This document shows positions 9,871-18,304 of a stretch of DNA of 64,000 bases, piece after piece. The first letter of the stretch is position 1; the number at the start of each line of letters is the position of its first letter. Position numbers and translations under genes: made by a program. The DNA comes from Vibrio algarum. GTDB taxonomy: Bacteria; Pseudomonadota; Gammaproteobacteria; Enterobacterales; Vibrionaceae. A model generated the notes under the pieces. The model did not search any database, was not told the DNA's origin, and saw nothing but the letters and a program-made list of their open reading frames with translations. The stretch is taken from NCBI RefSeq assembly GCF_028204155.1, contig NZ_JAQLOI010000003.1, positions 124,001 to 188,000 on the forward strand, given 5' to 3'.

Positions 9871-9875
9871 ACAAC

Positions 9876-9903
9876 ATGTGCCAGTCACGACTAGATGGCA
9901 CAT
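9876..9903. terminator. Short hairpin after the kefFC pair
   Basis: An inverted repeat, ATGTGCCA (9876-9883) / TGGCACAT (9896-9903), just after the antiporter stop codon. No clear U-run follows, so it is a weak or Rho-assisted end at best. Confidence 0.4.
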
Positions 9904-10014
9904 TGAATAACGCTTAAATTTAGACAGTTTTATCAATTGGTTATATTTAAGCCATCATTTCTTCTCATTTGCTCTCCTTATGATATTGCACGGATTTTGT
10001 GTTTCGAGGTTTTT

Positions 10015-10962
10015 ATGGATAGAGCCCGCAAGCTCGATTTATTTCTAGAAGTGGTACAAAAAAACTCGTTTGTAAAAGCCGCGAATGCTCAAAATATAGA
10101 CCCTTCAGTCGTCTCCAAACAAATTATATCGCTAGAACGTGAATTAGGCGTGCGCCTGCTCAATCGCTCTACGCGATCCATTTCAACAACCGATGCGGGT
10201 GACAAAATAGCCAAACAGGCTGAGGTTATTCGAAAAACGCTGATTAACACCGTTCGAATAGCAAAGTCATATCATGAAAAGCCCAAAGGGTTACTTCGAA
10301 TCACCAGTCCTACTCAGTTTGGGAATATGTACCTTCAGAAAGCTGTACATATTTTTATCGACAAATACCCTGACATCGATATCAAACTGGATTTGGAAGA
10401 CAAACGCTCTGACCTCATTAGGGAGAGATTCGATATTGCTTTTCGAATAGGCCCACCGAGAGACTCAAACTTAATTGCTAGAAAGTTGGCTGACAATAAA
10501 ATGGCAATACTTGCCTCACAAGACTTTATAAACAAGTATGGGTACCCTAAGACGCCAGATGAGCTAATCAAACTGCCATCAGTTATCTATAACAATGGTG
10601 AATACAAACTGAACAGACTCACTATTTCAAGCTCTCCCCATAGCGGCGTCATGCAAACGCACGATCTGCAAGGTCGATTTGAAGTAAATGATGTCAACGC
10701 GTGGACCAAAGCAGTAGATATGGGATTAGGCTACCTTCTCAGACCGCTGTTCACGTTAGATAGGAATATCAAAGATCTTGGACTGGTTCCATTGCTGACT
10801 AACTATCAATTGCCAAACGATGAATGGGGAATATATGCCGTTTATCCACATAGAAACCCAACCCCTGCTGTTAAATTATTCATAGAAACGGTACGGGAAG
10901 TTATTGGAACACCTCCAAAGTGGGAAAGTTATATTGATGGGTATGAGCACATGTATAAGTAA
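10015..10962 (+). CDS. LysR-family transcriptional regulator
   Basis: A 315-residue LysR protein: N-terminal winged HTH with SFVKAANAQNIDPSVVSKQI, then SLERELGVRLLNRSTRSIST, and a periplasmic-binding-like effector domain from about residue 90. The ATG at 10015 has GAGG five bases upstream and opens MDRARKLDLFLEVV, the normal LysR start. The frame continues upstream without conserved content. The gene is 144 bases after kefC on the same strand, behind a weak hairpin. It resembles LysR regulators that act on nearby quinone or electrophile-detoxification genes, so kefFC is a possible target, by inference. Confidence 0.88.
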   Translation: MDRARKLDLFLEVVQKNSFVKAANAQNIDPSVVSKQIISLERELGVRLLNRSTRSISTTDAGDKIAKQAEVIRKTLINTVRIAKSYHEKPKGLLRITSPTQFGNMYLQKAVHIFIDKYPDIDIKLDLEDKRSDLIRERFDIAFRIGPPRDSNLIARKLADNKMAILASQDFINKYGYPKTPDELIKLPSVIYNNGEYKLNRLTISSSPHSGVMQTHDLQGRFEVNDVNAWTKAVDMGLGYLLRPLFTLDRNIKDLGLVPLLTNYQLPNDEWGIYAVYPHRNPTPAVKLFIETVREVIGTPPKWESYIDGYEHMYK

Positions 10963-11339
10963 CTCTGACCTCTAAAAACAGACTAACGACTCTGATGCAA
11001 AGAGGTAAACTAGGCCAGTTCTCAATCTCTAGAGGCATTTAAATATCGGGTATTATCGTAGTGTGTTGTGAAGGTTGGATTGATGCGCACACGATAATTC
11101 ATGGCAGTACCTGGCTATAACGGTAGTACAACCAGATAGAATATCAAATGGTATCAAGGGCAATCGATGTCTTTTATATCTGTGTATATTGAAATACTGC
11201 CTCAGGTTCGGTTAACTTGACAGTACCTAATATTGGCTTTAACGGAGAAGGTAATTTATCCCAATATATTGCCAGACTTTTAAAAAACTTAGCCGTTTTC
11301 GCAACCTTTGTCTTTTGTATGATGGTATACAATCTAGAG
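10963..11339. other. Intergenic region between convergent genes, nothing recognised
   Basis: A 377-base gap between the LysR gene (+) and the DUF2798 gene (-). I could not find a conserved ORF remnant or a convincing terminator hairpin. Confidence 0.4.
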
Positions 11340-11831
11340 TTAGCTCTTTAGGAACTTCTCAACTTTCGGCTTAATCGTCAGTGAAATAGAGATCATAAGA
11401 ACCAGAGCTACAGGGAGCGCTCCCAGTACTCCATCCATCCATGCATTGACAAATTCATGTTGGTTATCCAAACCAACATGGTTATATGCACTAATAAAAG
11501 CCATACCTGATTCCATGATCAGAGCCATAGATACACCTACTAGTACATCGCGTACCTTTTCTGTGACTTTTGGTAGTAGTACCTCTGCACCTTTGGTTAA
11601 CAGCGCCATCATCATAAAACCTAATGGAATCACCGTCACCAGTGCAGTTAAAAAATTCGTCGCCCAATCAATATAGAAAGTGTCCGTGAATCCGAGATTA
11701 AGGAATGTCATTGTACCGGTGATCGAGCCACCCATAAGGCTTATCATGCCTAACATAACCAATATCTTTTGGACAAAAGGTGTCTTCTTTTGACCAACAA
11801 ATGAATCATTCATCACAGCTTGTGCCGTCAT
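11340..11831 (-). CDS. DUF2798-family membrane protein with two tandem repeats
   Basis: A 163-residue inner-membrane protein with four predicted hydrophobic helices in two homologous halves. Each half has a pair of helices with an F-(I/V)-x-x-W-x-x-x-x-L-x-A-x-P pattern: YIDWATNFLTALVTVIPLG in the first, EFVNAWMDGVLGALPVALVL in the second. DUF2798 proteins usually carry one unit, so this is a fused duplication. Function is unknown. Its promoter faces a marR-like relic on the other strand and contains a long palindrome. A divergent MarR/DUF2798 pair is the likely ancestral layout, so expression was probably repressed by that regulator. Confidence 0.8.
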   Translation of the reverse strand: MTAQAVMNDSFVGQKKTPFVQKILVMLGMISLMGGSITGTMTFLNLGFTDTFYIDWATNFLTALVTVIPLGFMMMALLTKGAEVLLPKVTEKVRDVLVGVSMALIMESGMAFISAYNHVGLDNQHEFVNAWMDGVLGALPVALVLMISISLTIKPKVEKFLKS

Positions 11832-11865
11832 CGCGCTCTCCAGTCTTTAACTAGCTTTCAATTAA

Positions 11866-11918
11866 GTTGATATTGTCAACTATAAACACATTGGTTGACA
11901 ATGTCAACCAATGTGTTT
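11866..11918. promoter_or_regulatory. Palindromic operator, MarR-type, in the DUF2798/marR divergent promoter
   Basis: A perfect 35-base palindrome at 11884-11918, centred on A11901; each arm reads AACACATTGGTTGACA (plus one outer base) towards the centre. A second, shorter palindrome at 11866-11880 shares the half-site (GTTGA, five bases, TCAAC). They lie about 35-50 and 53-87 bases upstream of the DUF2798 start codon and just ahead of the marR-like relic. The TTGACA-N-TGTCAA core resembles operators of dimeric MarR or TetR repressors. Confidence 0.75.
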
Positions 11919-11934
11919 TGGAGTATTATCTCAC

Positions 11935-12166
11935 CTGACAACAAATTGCTAGATTGCTTGTTTAAACGGCTACACGACGTTAAAAGTCATCAGAAAGTGT
12001 AAATACAAGCTCTTGAATTAGATATTGCGCCAATGCACGTTCGAGTGCGTAAAATTATGGACAAAAACCACAATATACTGTGGTTGAAATTGCAAACTTC
12101 CTAGATAGGGATAAAGCGCAAGTAACTCCCTTGTTAAAGGGCGTGATCAATCAAGCTACCTCTCTA
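11935..12166 (+). pseudogene. MarR-family regulator remnant (stop codon, frameshift, 3' truncation)
   Basis: The plus strand still reads as a MarR protein in pieces. LLDCLFKRLHDVKSHQ is followed by an in-frame TAA at 12000-12002, then IQALELDIAPMHVRVRKIMD. A one-base shift at the A5 run 12063-12067 leads to QYTVVEIANFLDRDKAQVT and LLKGVINQATSLT. Adding one A restores KKPQYTVVE across the shift. The similarity ends at about 12160, in the winged-helix region, exactly where the SnoaL operon's last gene begins. About half of a normal 140-150 residue MarR is present. This is the cognate-regulator relic of the adjacent palindrome and DUF2798 gene. Confidence 0.75.
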
Positions 12167-12169
12167 ACT

Positions 12170-13183
12170 TTAAAGTTCTGGGTTCATGATCTGTTGTGTA
12201 CGCTCAAACACATCTAAACCTTGCTGTTTTAGCCAATAAGGAAGATCGATAAATACCCAGTTTTCAGATAACTTATCCCCCTTGCGATAATATACATCTA
12301 CCACCTGCATGTCTGCGCGAATCTCACCACCAGGCAGACCAAGAAAGCCACCTATCGGTGTATTTGACAGATTTGGCCAACCAAAGAAACAAGCAAAGTT
12401 ACCTTCAGCAAATCGACAAACATGACCATTAAACTTCTTGTCGGTCAGGTTATTGCGGAACGGTAATTGGTGCTGCTGCTGGTAACGAGGAATAGTATAA
12501 GACGCACCAATACCACAAGGACCATACCAGATCATGTCTTTCGACCAGCTTTTTTCAAGTACTTCAGGAGGACAACCCATTGCACCGCTATCGTTCAGTG
12601 CACTCAGATCATCAACCATCTTGTTCACAAGATCTAATGTCGCAACGCCTTCTTCTTCAGGTGCATCTTCAAACAACAAACCGTTATGATCACGTGGACC
12701 AGGATAAACAAAGTGGCGACCTGTTGATGGCGGTAGCGGATAGCAACCAGCCTGTTCCATTACACCAAGAAGATCCATAAACAAACCAGACTTTGTGATT
12801 TTACCATTCTCAACACAGGTAAATTCGGCATAACGAATACTCATCATTTTACCTGTCGCACGAATGCCTAACCAACCAGCATCGAAGAGTCCCATAAAGT
12901 GACCCATACTCATTACCCATTGTTCACCGCTGATTTCATTAGTACCACCGATGAAAATATCCTGACGACGTTGCAAACGTGTAATAGATTTCATCATTGG
13001 TGTCCAAAATACTTCAGCAACAGCATCAGCACCTTGTTGTTCACGGAATGGATAAACGCCACGCCACAGATAGTCTTCGCTGACATATTCCTTTAAGACG
13101 GAGGCAACTGATTCCGGTGTTGCGTTTTCCATAGCATCGAAATACCCAAGGACGATACGTTTTATTTCTCTATATTTACTCAT
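12170..13183 (-). CDS. Double SnoaL-like (NTF2-fold) domain protein
   Basis: A 337-residue cytoplasmic protein made of two NTF2/SnoaL-type domains. The first ends with the strand pattern RYAEFTCVENGKITKSGLFMD followed by a helix with a Gln. The second contains WYGPCGIGASYTIP and ends DKLSENWVFIDLPYWLKQQG. SnoaL-fold enzymes catalyse aldol-type cyclisation, isomerisation or hydrolysis in a barrel pocket. I start at the ATG at 13183 (MSKYREIKR), which has a GGA 8 bases upstream. It is the last gene of the ABC/SnoaL operon and is related to those at 15052 and 16070. The substrate is unknown. Confidence 0.8.
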   Translation of the reverse strand: MSKYREIKRIVLGYFDAMENATPESVASVLKEYVSEDYLWRGVYPFREQQGADAVAEVFWTPMMKSITRLQRRQDIFIGGTNEISGEQWVMSMGHFMGLFDAGWLGIRATGKMMSIRYAEFTCVENGKITKSGLFMDLLGVMEQAGCYPLPPSTGRHFVYPGPRDHNGLLFEDAPEEEGVATLDLVNKMVDDLSALNDSGAMGCPPEVLEKSWSKDMIWYGPCGIGASYTIPRYQQQHQLPFRNNLTDKKFNGHVCRFAEGNFACFFGWPNLSNTPIGGFLGLPGGEIRADMQVVDVYYRKGDKLSENWVFIDLPYWLKQQGLDVFERTQQIMNPEL

Positions 13184-13225
13184 AATGCAATCCATTTAAA
13201 ATCTTTGGCCACAGAACTAAGAGGA

Positions 13226-13975
13226 CTAAAAAGGAAGCTCTTGAATGCCATCCCAGAACAACTTAATTCCCGATATAAATAGAAAGAAATAACACATCTG
13301 ATATATCATCTTTTGGCTGACTCTGTTTAACATCCATATTCCGAGCATGACACCAATAGGTGCGACAGGAAACAAAACTAGAGCAGTCGAAAGATTAGTT
13401 GTGTTCATTTTCCCTAACCAGATATAAGGAATCAGTTTAAAAAAGTTCATCGCCCCAAACAGCACGGCCATAGTGCCAATCATCTGCATTTTTCCTAACT
13501 GCTGCGGTAGGAGGTAAATACTTATTGGCCCACCTCCGGCATGAATCGTTGTGCTAGAAAATCCGCTTAACAAACTCCAAAAATAGCCCTGTTTTTTCCC
13601 AGGTACAGCTTTAGCTTTACTGAAAAAAACATACTGGAGGCTAAACAGAACAGAAAGGATACCAATCAAAATTTCCAGACCATACTCTGGAGTGACACTA
13701 AGAAAGTACCCGGCGATAAAAATACCCACCACAGCAGAAGGCAGCATGACCATTAACTGCTGATAATCACAGTTACGAGCGTGATGATAGATAGCAATAA
13801 TATCCATAAAAAACAGAAGTGGTAGCAAAATCGCCGCCGCCTCTATTGGTGACGTCGTCAAGGCCATCAAAGGCACTGATATTATGCCCAGAGCACCGCC
13901 AAGTCCGCCTTTTCCAATACCATAGATTAGGACAGCGGGAACCGCTGTCAGGTAAAATAATGGGTCTGTAATCAT
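13226..13975 (-). CDS. Sulfite exporter TauE/SafE-family permease
   Basis: About 249 residues with eight or so hydrophobic segments and the family's repeated half-structure. The N-terminal half has GIGKGGLGGALGIISVPLMA and the C-terminal half has SGFSSTTIHAGGGPISIYLLP. TauE/SafE proteins export small organic or sulfur-containing anions through the inner membrane. The ATG at 13975 gives MITDPLFYLTAVPAV, which lines up with the start of its paralogue at 26468. It sits inside the SnoaL operon, 42 bases from the last SnoaL gene, so it probably moves a product or by-product of the pathway, by inference. Confidence 0.85.
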   Translation of the reverse strand: MITDPLFYLTAVPAVLIYGIGKGGLGGALGIISVPLMALTTSPIEAAAILLPLLFFMDIIAIYHHARNCDYQQLMVMLPSAVVGIFIAGYFLSVTPEYGLEILIGILSVLFSLQYVFFSKAKAVPGKKQGYFWSLLSGFSSTTIHAGGGPISIYLLPQQLGKMQMIGTMAVLFGAMNFFKLIPYIWLGKMNTTNLSTALVLFPVAPIGVMLGIWMLNRVSQKMIYQMCYFFLFISGIKLFWDGIQELPF

Positions 13976-14070
13976 GTCAGTAATTTCGTTTCCGATATGT
14001 TTAATAACCAACCGTATTGCCAGAAACTCAGGTTAGGACATTTTATGCGTGGTTTGACTGAGAAAATCAG

Positions 14071-15036
14071 TCAGCTATTTGTTCTATGCCTTGAATTCAA
14101 TAAGATCTGTTTCCAAATAGCCACTTCATCAAACAAGACATACTCACGACGAACCCCCCAGGGACCAAATTCAGCGTGTGCCGCCCCCATGATATAAACC
14201 TGTGCTCCTGTAGGAGCACCAAAATGCCCATACCCCTCGTGCTTACCTTGAAGCGACCAACGGATTGCAGCCCGGGGAGACATCATTTCATCGTTTCGTC
14301 CTATTCGGTTATGAATCTTGAATTCTGCATTAGGAAATGCTGATCTCAACCGCATCCAAAAATCGTCAATTTGTAGATGAGAGCACGCTTGTGTACCACT
14401 AGGGTATTCAGCAAGACAAGCTCGATCATATTCTTGGGGAATCACAGAGAACTCAGCATTCATGATTCGTTGTAGAATTGACTGGTACTTTTCTCCCCAC
14501 TCGTTATCGTTACCGACACCAGTGTAAGGACCCTGAAAATCTTTCTCTGGAGTAAACGGGAACGGACATTGTTCCAAACCACCAGACTCTTCAATAGCCT
14601 TAATGGCTTGTTCTTTAGCTGTCATCCCAAGGTGCTTTGCGATAGCCCCATGATCACGAATCAACCATTCATCATCAATTTGGTTATTCAGAGCGTGACA
14701 ATCGGCAATGATACGGAAAAAGATTTTTTTATTGGTTTCCCGGTGAGTTGCTGTAGAAATAATACGATGTGAGGAATACAGGCCGGACTCATCGTCACCA
14801 GACCAGATAACATCCTCACCTAATAATGTCCTATCAGGGAATTCAGCCAATACTTCCATAGTACTGTTTATCACTCCCGTATTACCCTGAGATATCGTTA
14901 GAGGTGTACGGACAATAACATCTTTAGCATAGTAGCGATTTAAGGTGTGTAATTGTCTGTCTTCCCAAATTTCTTTAGTGATCCCCAAAATATAATCGGG
15001 AAAATCTTTCCACTTTTCATCAAATCCTTTCATCAT
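14071..15036 (-). CDS. SnoaL-like (NTF2-fold) two-domain protein
   Basis: A 321-residue protein that reads as two NTF2-like domains, diverged from the other SnoaL genes of the operon. The N-terminal domain has ITKEIWEDRQLHTLNRYYAKDVIVRTP, the opening helix-strand of this fold. The C-terminal domain has ARACLAEYP-type helices (DRACLAEYPSGTQACSH) and ends in strands PTGAQVYIMGAAHAEFG and VLFDEVAIWKQI. AAGGA lies 9 bases before the ATG at 15036. It lies 15 bases after the upstream gene's stop and so belongs to the operon. No catalytic residue can be assigned, but a pathway-specific hydrolase, isomerase or lyase is likely. Confidence 0.75.
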   Translation of the reverse strand: MMKGFDEKWKDFPDYILGITKEIWEDRQLHTLNRYYAKDVIVRTPLTISQGNTGVINSTMEVLAEFPDRTLLGEDVIWSGDDESGLYSSHRIISTATHRETNKKIFFRIIADCHALNNQIDDEWLIRDHGAIAKHLGMTAKEQAIKAIEESGGLEQCPFPFTPEKDFQGPYTGVGNDNEWGEKYQSILQRIMNAEFSVIPQEYDRACLAEYPSGTQACSHLQIDDFWMRLRSAFPNAEFKIHNRIGRNDEMMSPRAAIRWSLQGKHEGYGHFGAPTGAQVYIMGAAHAEFGPWGVRREYVLFDEVAIWKQILLNSRHRTNS

Positions 15037-15051
15037 AACGGACTATCCTTA

Positions 15052-16020
15052 CTACTGTTCAAACTGTTGGTAACGTGCTTTATTAAACTCACGCATCCGT
15101 GAAAGTACATCAACACCTAACTGAGCATAGGCATGGAGAATATCTACAAGTACCCAGTTCTCCCTAATCATCCCATTTTCACAACGCCAAAAATCGAGAC
15201 TTCTTAGGGTTATTTCTTTACTTGAAGGGGCAATCCCTAACCAACCATCGTTGGAAACCGTCATTGCCATACCTGGCCAACCTGTAAATGCCACATAGTT
15301 CTGATCAGCAAATAAGTAACCATTATTCTCAATGGTTCTACGATTTGGCATTGCTTTTAAGAAAGGGATTTGATGCCAATTACGGAACCCAGAAATACCT
15401 CGACATGTTCCAATACCGGAAGGGCCATACCAACTACACTTTGGATGCCAGTATTTTTCCAGTTCCATCGCTTCTACACCGCCTTCTGCAAAACGCGACA
15501 AACCTGTGAGCATCTCTCCAACCAGAGTTAGACTTTGCTCAGCCTGTACTGCATCATATTCTGAAGTAATAATGCCATCGCATGTTGCGGGAGCAGGCGG
15601 ATTCCATTCTTTACCAAGGCTTGGAGCCATCGGCCAGGCTCTTGCTTGCATCATTAGCTCTGGAATATCCCATAAGCCTTGCATCTCAACGACTTTCCCG
15701 CCTTCAATACGATAGAACTCATGAAAACGCATAGATACCTGATGCCCGTTCGGTGGAATATCTAGCCAGCTATTGAGAAACGCCCCGGTATAATAACCAG
15801 CACAACCTACCCAGTCGGCATCATTAGAACTTCCGGCCATTGTTATGTAAGTTCGCTTTTCAAGGTCGGGTATCGCATTGTTAAGTGATCTATACACGTC
15901 TGACCAAAGCGCTGAAGCACTAGAAAGAGTCTCAAAAGGGTAAGCTAATTGAATTACCGCGTCTGCTGTAAAAGTTTCATATAACTGTGTTTTTACTTTT
16001 TCTGACTCAAAGTCATACAT
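15052..16020 (-). CDS. Double SnoaL-like (NTF2-fold) domain protein; true start probably 16070 with a slipped frame
   Basis: A 322-residue protein with two NTF2/SnoaL domains: FHEFYRIEGGKVVEMQGLWD closes the first. WYGPSGIGTCRGISGF and LRSLDFWRCENGMIRENWVL mark the second. The ATG at 16020 has no ribosome-binding site, yet 17 upstream codons in this frame look coding. A good start exists at 16070: its ATG overlaps the previous stop (TGATGA) and has AAGG 7 bases upstream, but it is one base out of frame. An A7 run (16052-16058) lies between. With one more A the protein would begin MSIHKKNREVIDRLNSAM. Sequencing error, slippage and mutation are all possible. Confidence 0.75.
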   Translation of the reverse strand: MYDFESEKVKTQLYETFTADAVIQLAYPFETLSSASALWSDVYRSLNNAIPDLEKRTYITMAGSSNDADWVGCAGYYTGAFLNSWLDIPPNGHQVSMRFHEFYRIEGGKVVEMQGLWDIPELMMQARAWPMAPSLGKEWNPPAPATCDGIITSEYDAVQAEQSLTLVGEMLTGLSRFAEGGVEAMELEKYWHPKCSWYGPSGIGTCRGISGFRNWHQIPFLKAMPNRRTIENNGYLFADQNYVAFTGWPGMAMTVSNDGWLGIAPSSKEITLRSLDFWRCENGMIRENWVLVDILHAYAQLGVDVLSRMREFNKARYQQFEQ

Positions 16021-16069
16021 AGCAGAATTGAGACGATCAATAACTTCACGGTTTTTTTGTGAATGCTCA

Positions 16070-16600
16070 TCAAAGAACCTTATCGGTATGCATCAAAGGC
16101 CCTTGTTCACTATCCATATTTTCCCAGCCATGACCATTAAATGGGTCTACGCCAAGTTGCATCATTATGCTTGGGAAATCTACAGTGACATAGTTATCGA
16201 CAATTTTACCGTCTTCAACCTTCCAAAAATCCATGTAACGAATAATCACCTTTTTACCCGTAGGTTCAATGCCCATAAACGGCCCCGAGTGTATCGCTTC
16301 CTGTCGACCAAATGCTGCACACCATTGCCCTTGAGTTAAGCGGGCTTCGTCAATGCACACCTTGTCTGAAAACGCAGCCTGAAACGGTTTTTGCCAATGC
16401 TGCTGAAACTCTTTTAGACCGTTTTTAAACCCGCATCCACCATTACCCATCCAGCGAAAAGACTCTGCAAAAAAGCGGCCCATATTCTCGATATCATGGT
16501 CATTCAAACCGTCGACCATGGCGTCGATAACCTGAAGAGTCTCTTCGGTTTTGGATAGGTCATTGTCCTTGGTTAAAATTGCCTGTTCTGGACGTTTCAT
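16070..16600 (-). CDS. SnoaL-like (ester cyclase / NTF2-fold) protein, single domain
   Basis: A 176-residue one-domain member. The ATG at 16600 is preceded by a strong AGGAGT. The fold's marks are ETLQVIDAMVDGLNDHDIE (first helix), FRWMGNGGCGFKNGLKEF, matching WYGPxGIG in the two-domain relatives, and MDFWKVEDGKIVDNYVTVD followed by MMQLGVDP. It resembles ester cyclases found beside sugar-type ABC transporters. It lies 16 bases after the last permease gene, and its stop overlaps the next gene's likely start. The gene is intact. It probably acts on the imported compound; the reaction is unknown. Confidence 0.8.
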   Translation of the reverse strand: MKRPEQAILTKDNDLSKTEETLQVIDAMVDGLNDHDIENMGRFFAESFRWMGNGGCGFKNGLKEFQQHWQKPFQAAFSDKVCIDEARLTQGQWCAAFGRQEAIHSGPFMGIEPTGKKVIIRYMDFWKVEDGKIVDNYVTVDFPSIMMQLGVDPFNGHGWENMDSEQGPLMHTDKVL

Positions 16601-16616
16601 ATTCACTCCTGTCAAA

Positions 16617-17447
16617 TTATCCTTTCACTGCCCCAGCGACCAATCCGGAAACAATGCGTTTCTGGAATATCACAATAAGCACGACTATCGGTAATGTAAT
16701 TGAGACTGCACCCGCTGCACTCATTGACCAGTATTTGATGTCGTCAGCGCCAAATTGAGAGATCGCAACTGGCATAGTTGACGCATTCGTTGCGGTTAAA
16801 GTCAGTGGAATGAGAAATTCGTTATACGCCAGCAGGAAAGTAAATAGACCTGTGGTGATAATGCCTGGCCACATTACGGGTACGATGGCTTTTATAAAAG
16901 ATTGAAACTGATTGCAACCATCCATCATGGCCGACTCTTCCAGCTCTTTTGGAATATTCATAAAAAATGAACGCATCATCCAAATTGTAAACGGCTGGTT
17001 AATTGCAACCAAAATCATAATCAAAACGATATGGGTATCATAAAGACCGACCATACGGGTAAATTCATAATATGGGATCAAAAATACCGTATGTGGAAGC
17101 GATCGAAACACTAATGCGATCATCAGCAGCCAAAAACCTAGCTTCCCCGGATACCTCGCCAAGGCATATCCAGCCAGACAACCAATAGAAAGCGAGATAA
17201 CAACCACGCCAGTTGTGACAATCACTGAGTTCCATAAAAAAGTGCTGAATCCAAACTCCAACCAGAGCGCAGCATAGCTCGCAGCTGTTGGCTCGAAAAC
17301 CCAAACAGGAGGTGTCGAAAAAGCATCTACAGGATCCTTTATGGACGTCATAATGGTCCAGAAGAACGGGAATGTGCAGTAAACCAACCATACCAATAAC
17401 GCGGTATAAACAAAGATAGTTTTATCTTTAAACAGACGTGACATCAT
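16617..17447 (-). CDS. Carbohydrate ABC transporter permease, MalG type
   Basis: A 276-residue inner-membrane permease with six predicted helices. The cytoplasmic EAA loop reads KELEESAMMDGCNQFQSFIK with the conserved Gly and is followed by VPVMWPGI, where the ATPase docks. The start ATGATG at 17447 overlaps the stop of the preceding permease gene by four bases, implying translational coupling. It pairs with the MalF-type gene upstream, the UgpB-like binding protein and the MalK-type ATPase to make a complete CUT1-family importer. No defect is visible. CUT1 systems carry oligosaccharides, glycerol phosphates and related polyols; which of these applies here is not evident. Confidence 0.92.
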   Translation of the reverse strand: MMSRLFKDKTIFVYTALLVWLVYCTFPFFWTIMTSIKDPVDAFSTPPVWVFEPTAASYAALWLEFGFSTFLWNSVIVTTGVVVISLSIGCLAGYALARYPGKLGFWLLMIALVFRSLPHTVFLIPYYEFTRMVGLYDTHIVLIMILVAINQPFTIWMMRSFFMNIPKELEESAMMDGCNQFQSFIKAIVPVMWPGIITTGLFTFLLAYNEFLIPLTLTATNASTMPVAISQFGADDIKYWSMSAAGAVSITLPIVVLIVIFQKRIVSGLVAGAVKG

Positions 17448-18304
17448 TGGCGAATCCCCTTTTGCTCTTTATAGGTCATATATAAAAACGGAATCAGGAA
17501 AACAAAGATTCCTACCATAGTGAGTACAGATACAGCACTTCCCTTAGCCACTGCGTCCTGAACGATACCGATACGGTAGTTGTAATACATCAGTGTTTCT
17601 GTGTTGTTCAGCCCGCCAGTCATAATGGCGACCGCATCAAACAAACGATAAGCGTCCATTATGCAAATCATGGAAACAAACAGAATTAAAGGCTGTATTG
17701 CCGGTATCACCACATGCTTTATCTGATCAAGACTTTGTGCGCCATCTAATACCGATGACTCAATGGTGTCCTGTGGTATCGCCTGCAAACCAGCAAAGAA
17801 AACGATCGCGGCAAAAGGGGTTACCTGCCATATGCCATAGAAAATTATCAACATTCTTGATTCCAGCGTCCCGCTGAACCAGTACACTTCAATCCCTAAT
17901 AGGTTCAAGAGGTAGGTAAAATATCCAAAATCCTGGAACAACCAAGAGAAAATCAGAGTACCTACCACCGGGGTAACCACAAATGGAAGCAATGTCGCCG
18001 CCATAAAGAATCCGCGGATTTTTCCTTGTAAACGTCCTAAAGCTAAAGCAATTAGGAAACCAAATACCAGAACACTCAATGTAACTGTAATGGTATAAAT
18101 GAACGTAAATTCAAACGCCTGCCAGAACTCCGGATCAGACAAAATATCAACATAGTTTTCCAACCCTACCCAGCGAAGGTTCCCTTTAAAATTAAAGCGA
18201 TACAACGATAAGTAAAGTGTCATGATCAGTGGCGCTGTCATCAACAGCACCATCGATATGATTGAAGGACCGGAAAACGCAAGAAAGTTGCGTAACTTCA
18301 TCAT
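17444..18304 (-). CDS. Carbohydrate ABC transporter permease, MalF/UgpA type
   Basis: A 286-residue permease with six helices and the EAA loop IPQDTIESSVLDGAQSLDQI followed by VVIPAIQP. I use the ATG at 18304 (MMKLRNFLAF), eight bases after a GGAG. The reading frame continues upstream as a basic stretch that lies inside the binding-protein gene and is not conserved. It overlaps the annotated end of that gene by 113 bases, which is unusual. If one T is added to the T4 run (18317-18320) the binding protein would end at 18310, leaving a normal five-base gap to this start. Confidence 0.92.
   Translation of the reverse strand: MMKLRNFLAFSGPSIISMVLLMTAPLIMTLYLSLYRFNFKGNLRWVGLENYVDILSDPEFWQAFEFTFIYTITVTLSVLVFGFLIALALGRLQGKIRGFFMAATLLPFVVTPVVGTLIFSWLFQDFGYFTYLLNLLGIEVYWFSGTLESRMLIIFYGIWQVTPFAAIVFFAGLQAIPQDTIESSVLDGAQSLDQIKHVVIPAIQPLILFVSMICIMDAYRLFDAVAIMTGGLNNTETLMYYNYRIGIVQDAVAKGSAVSVLTMVGIFVFLIPFLYMTYKEQKGIRQ

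Noticed and set aside
15052..16075. Programmed frameshift as the sure explanation for the A7 run
   Set aside because: Seven other genes in the window have similar one-base breaks, so an assembly or mutational cause is at least as likely.
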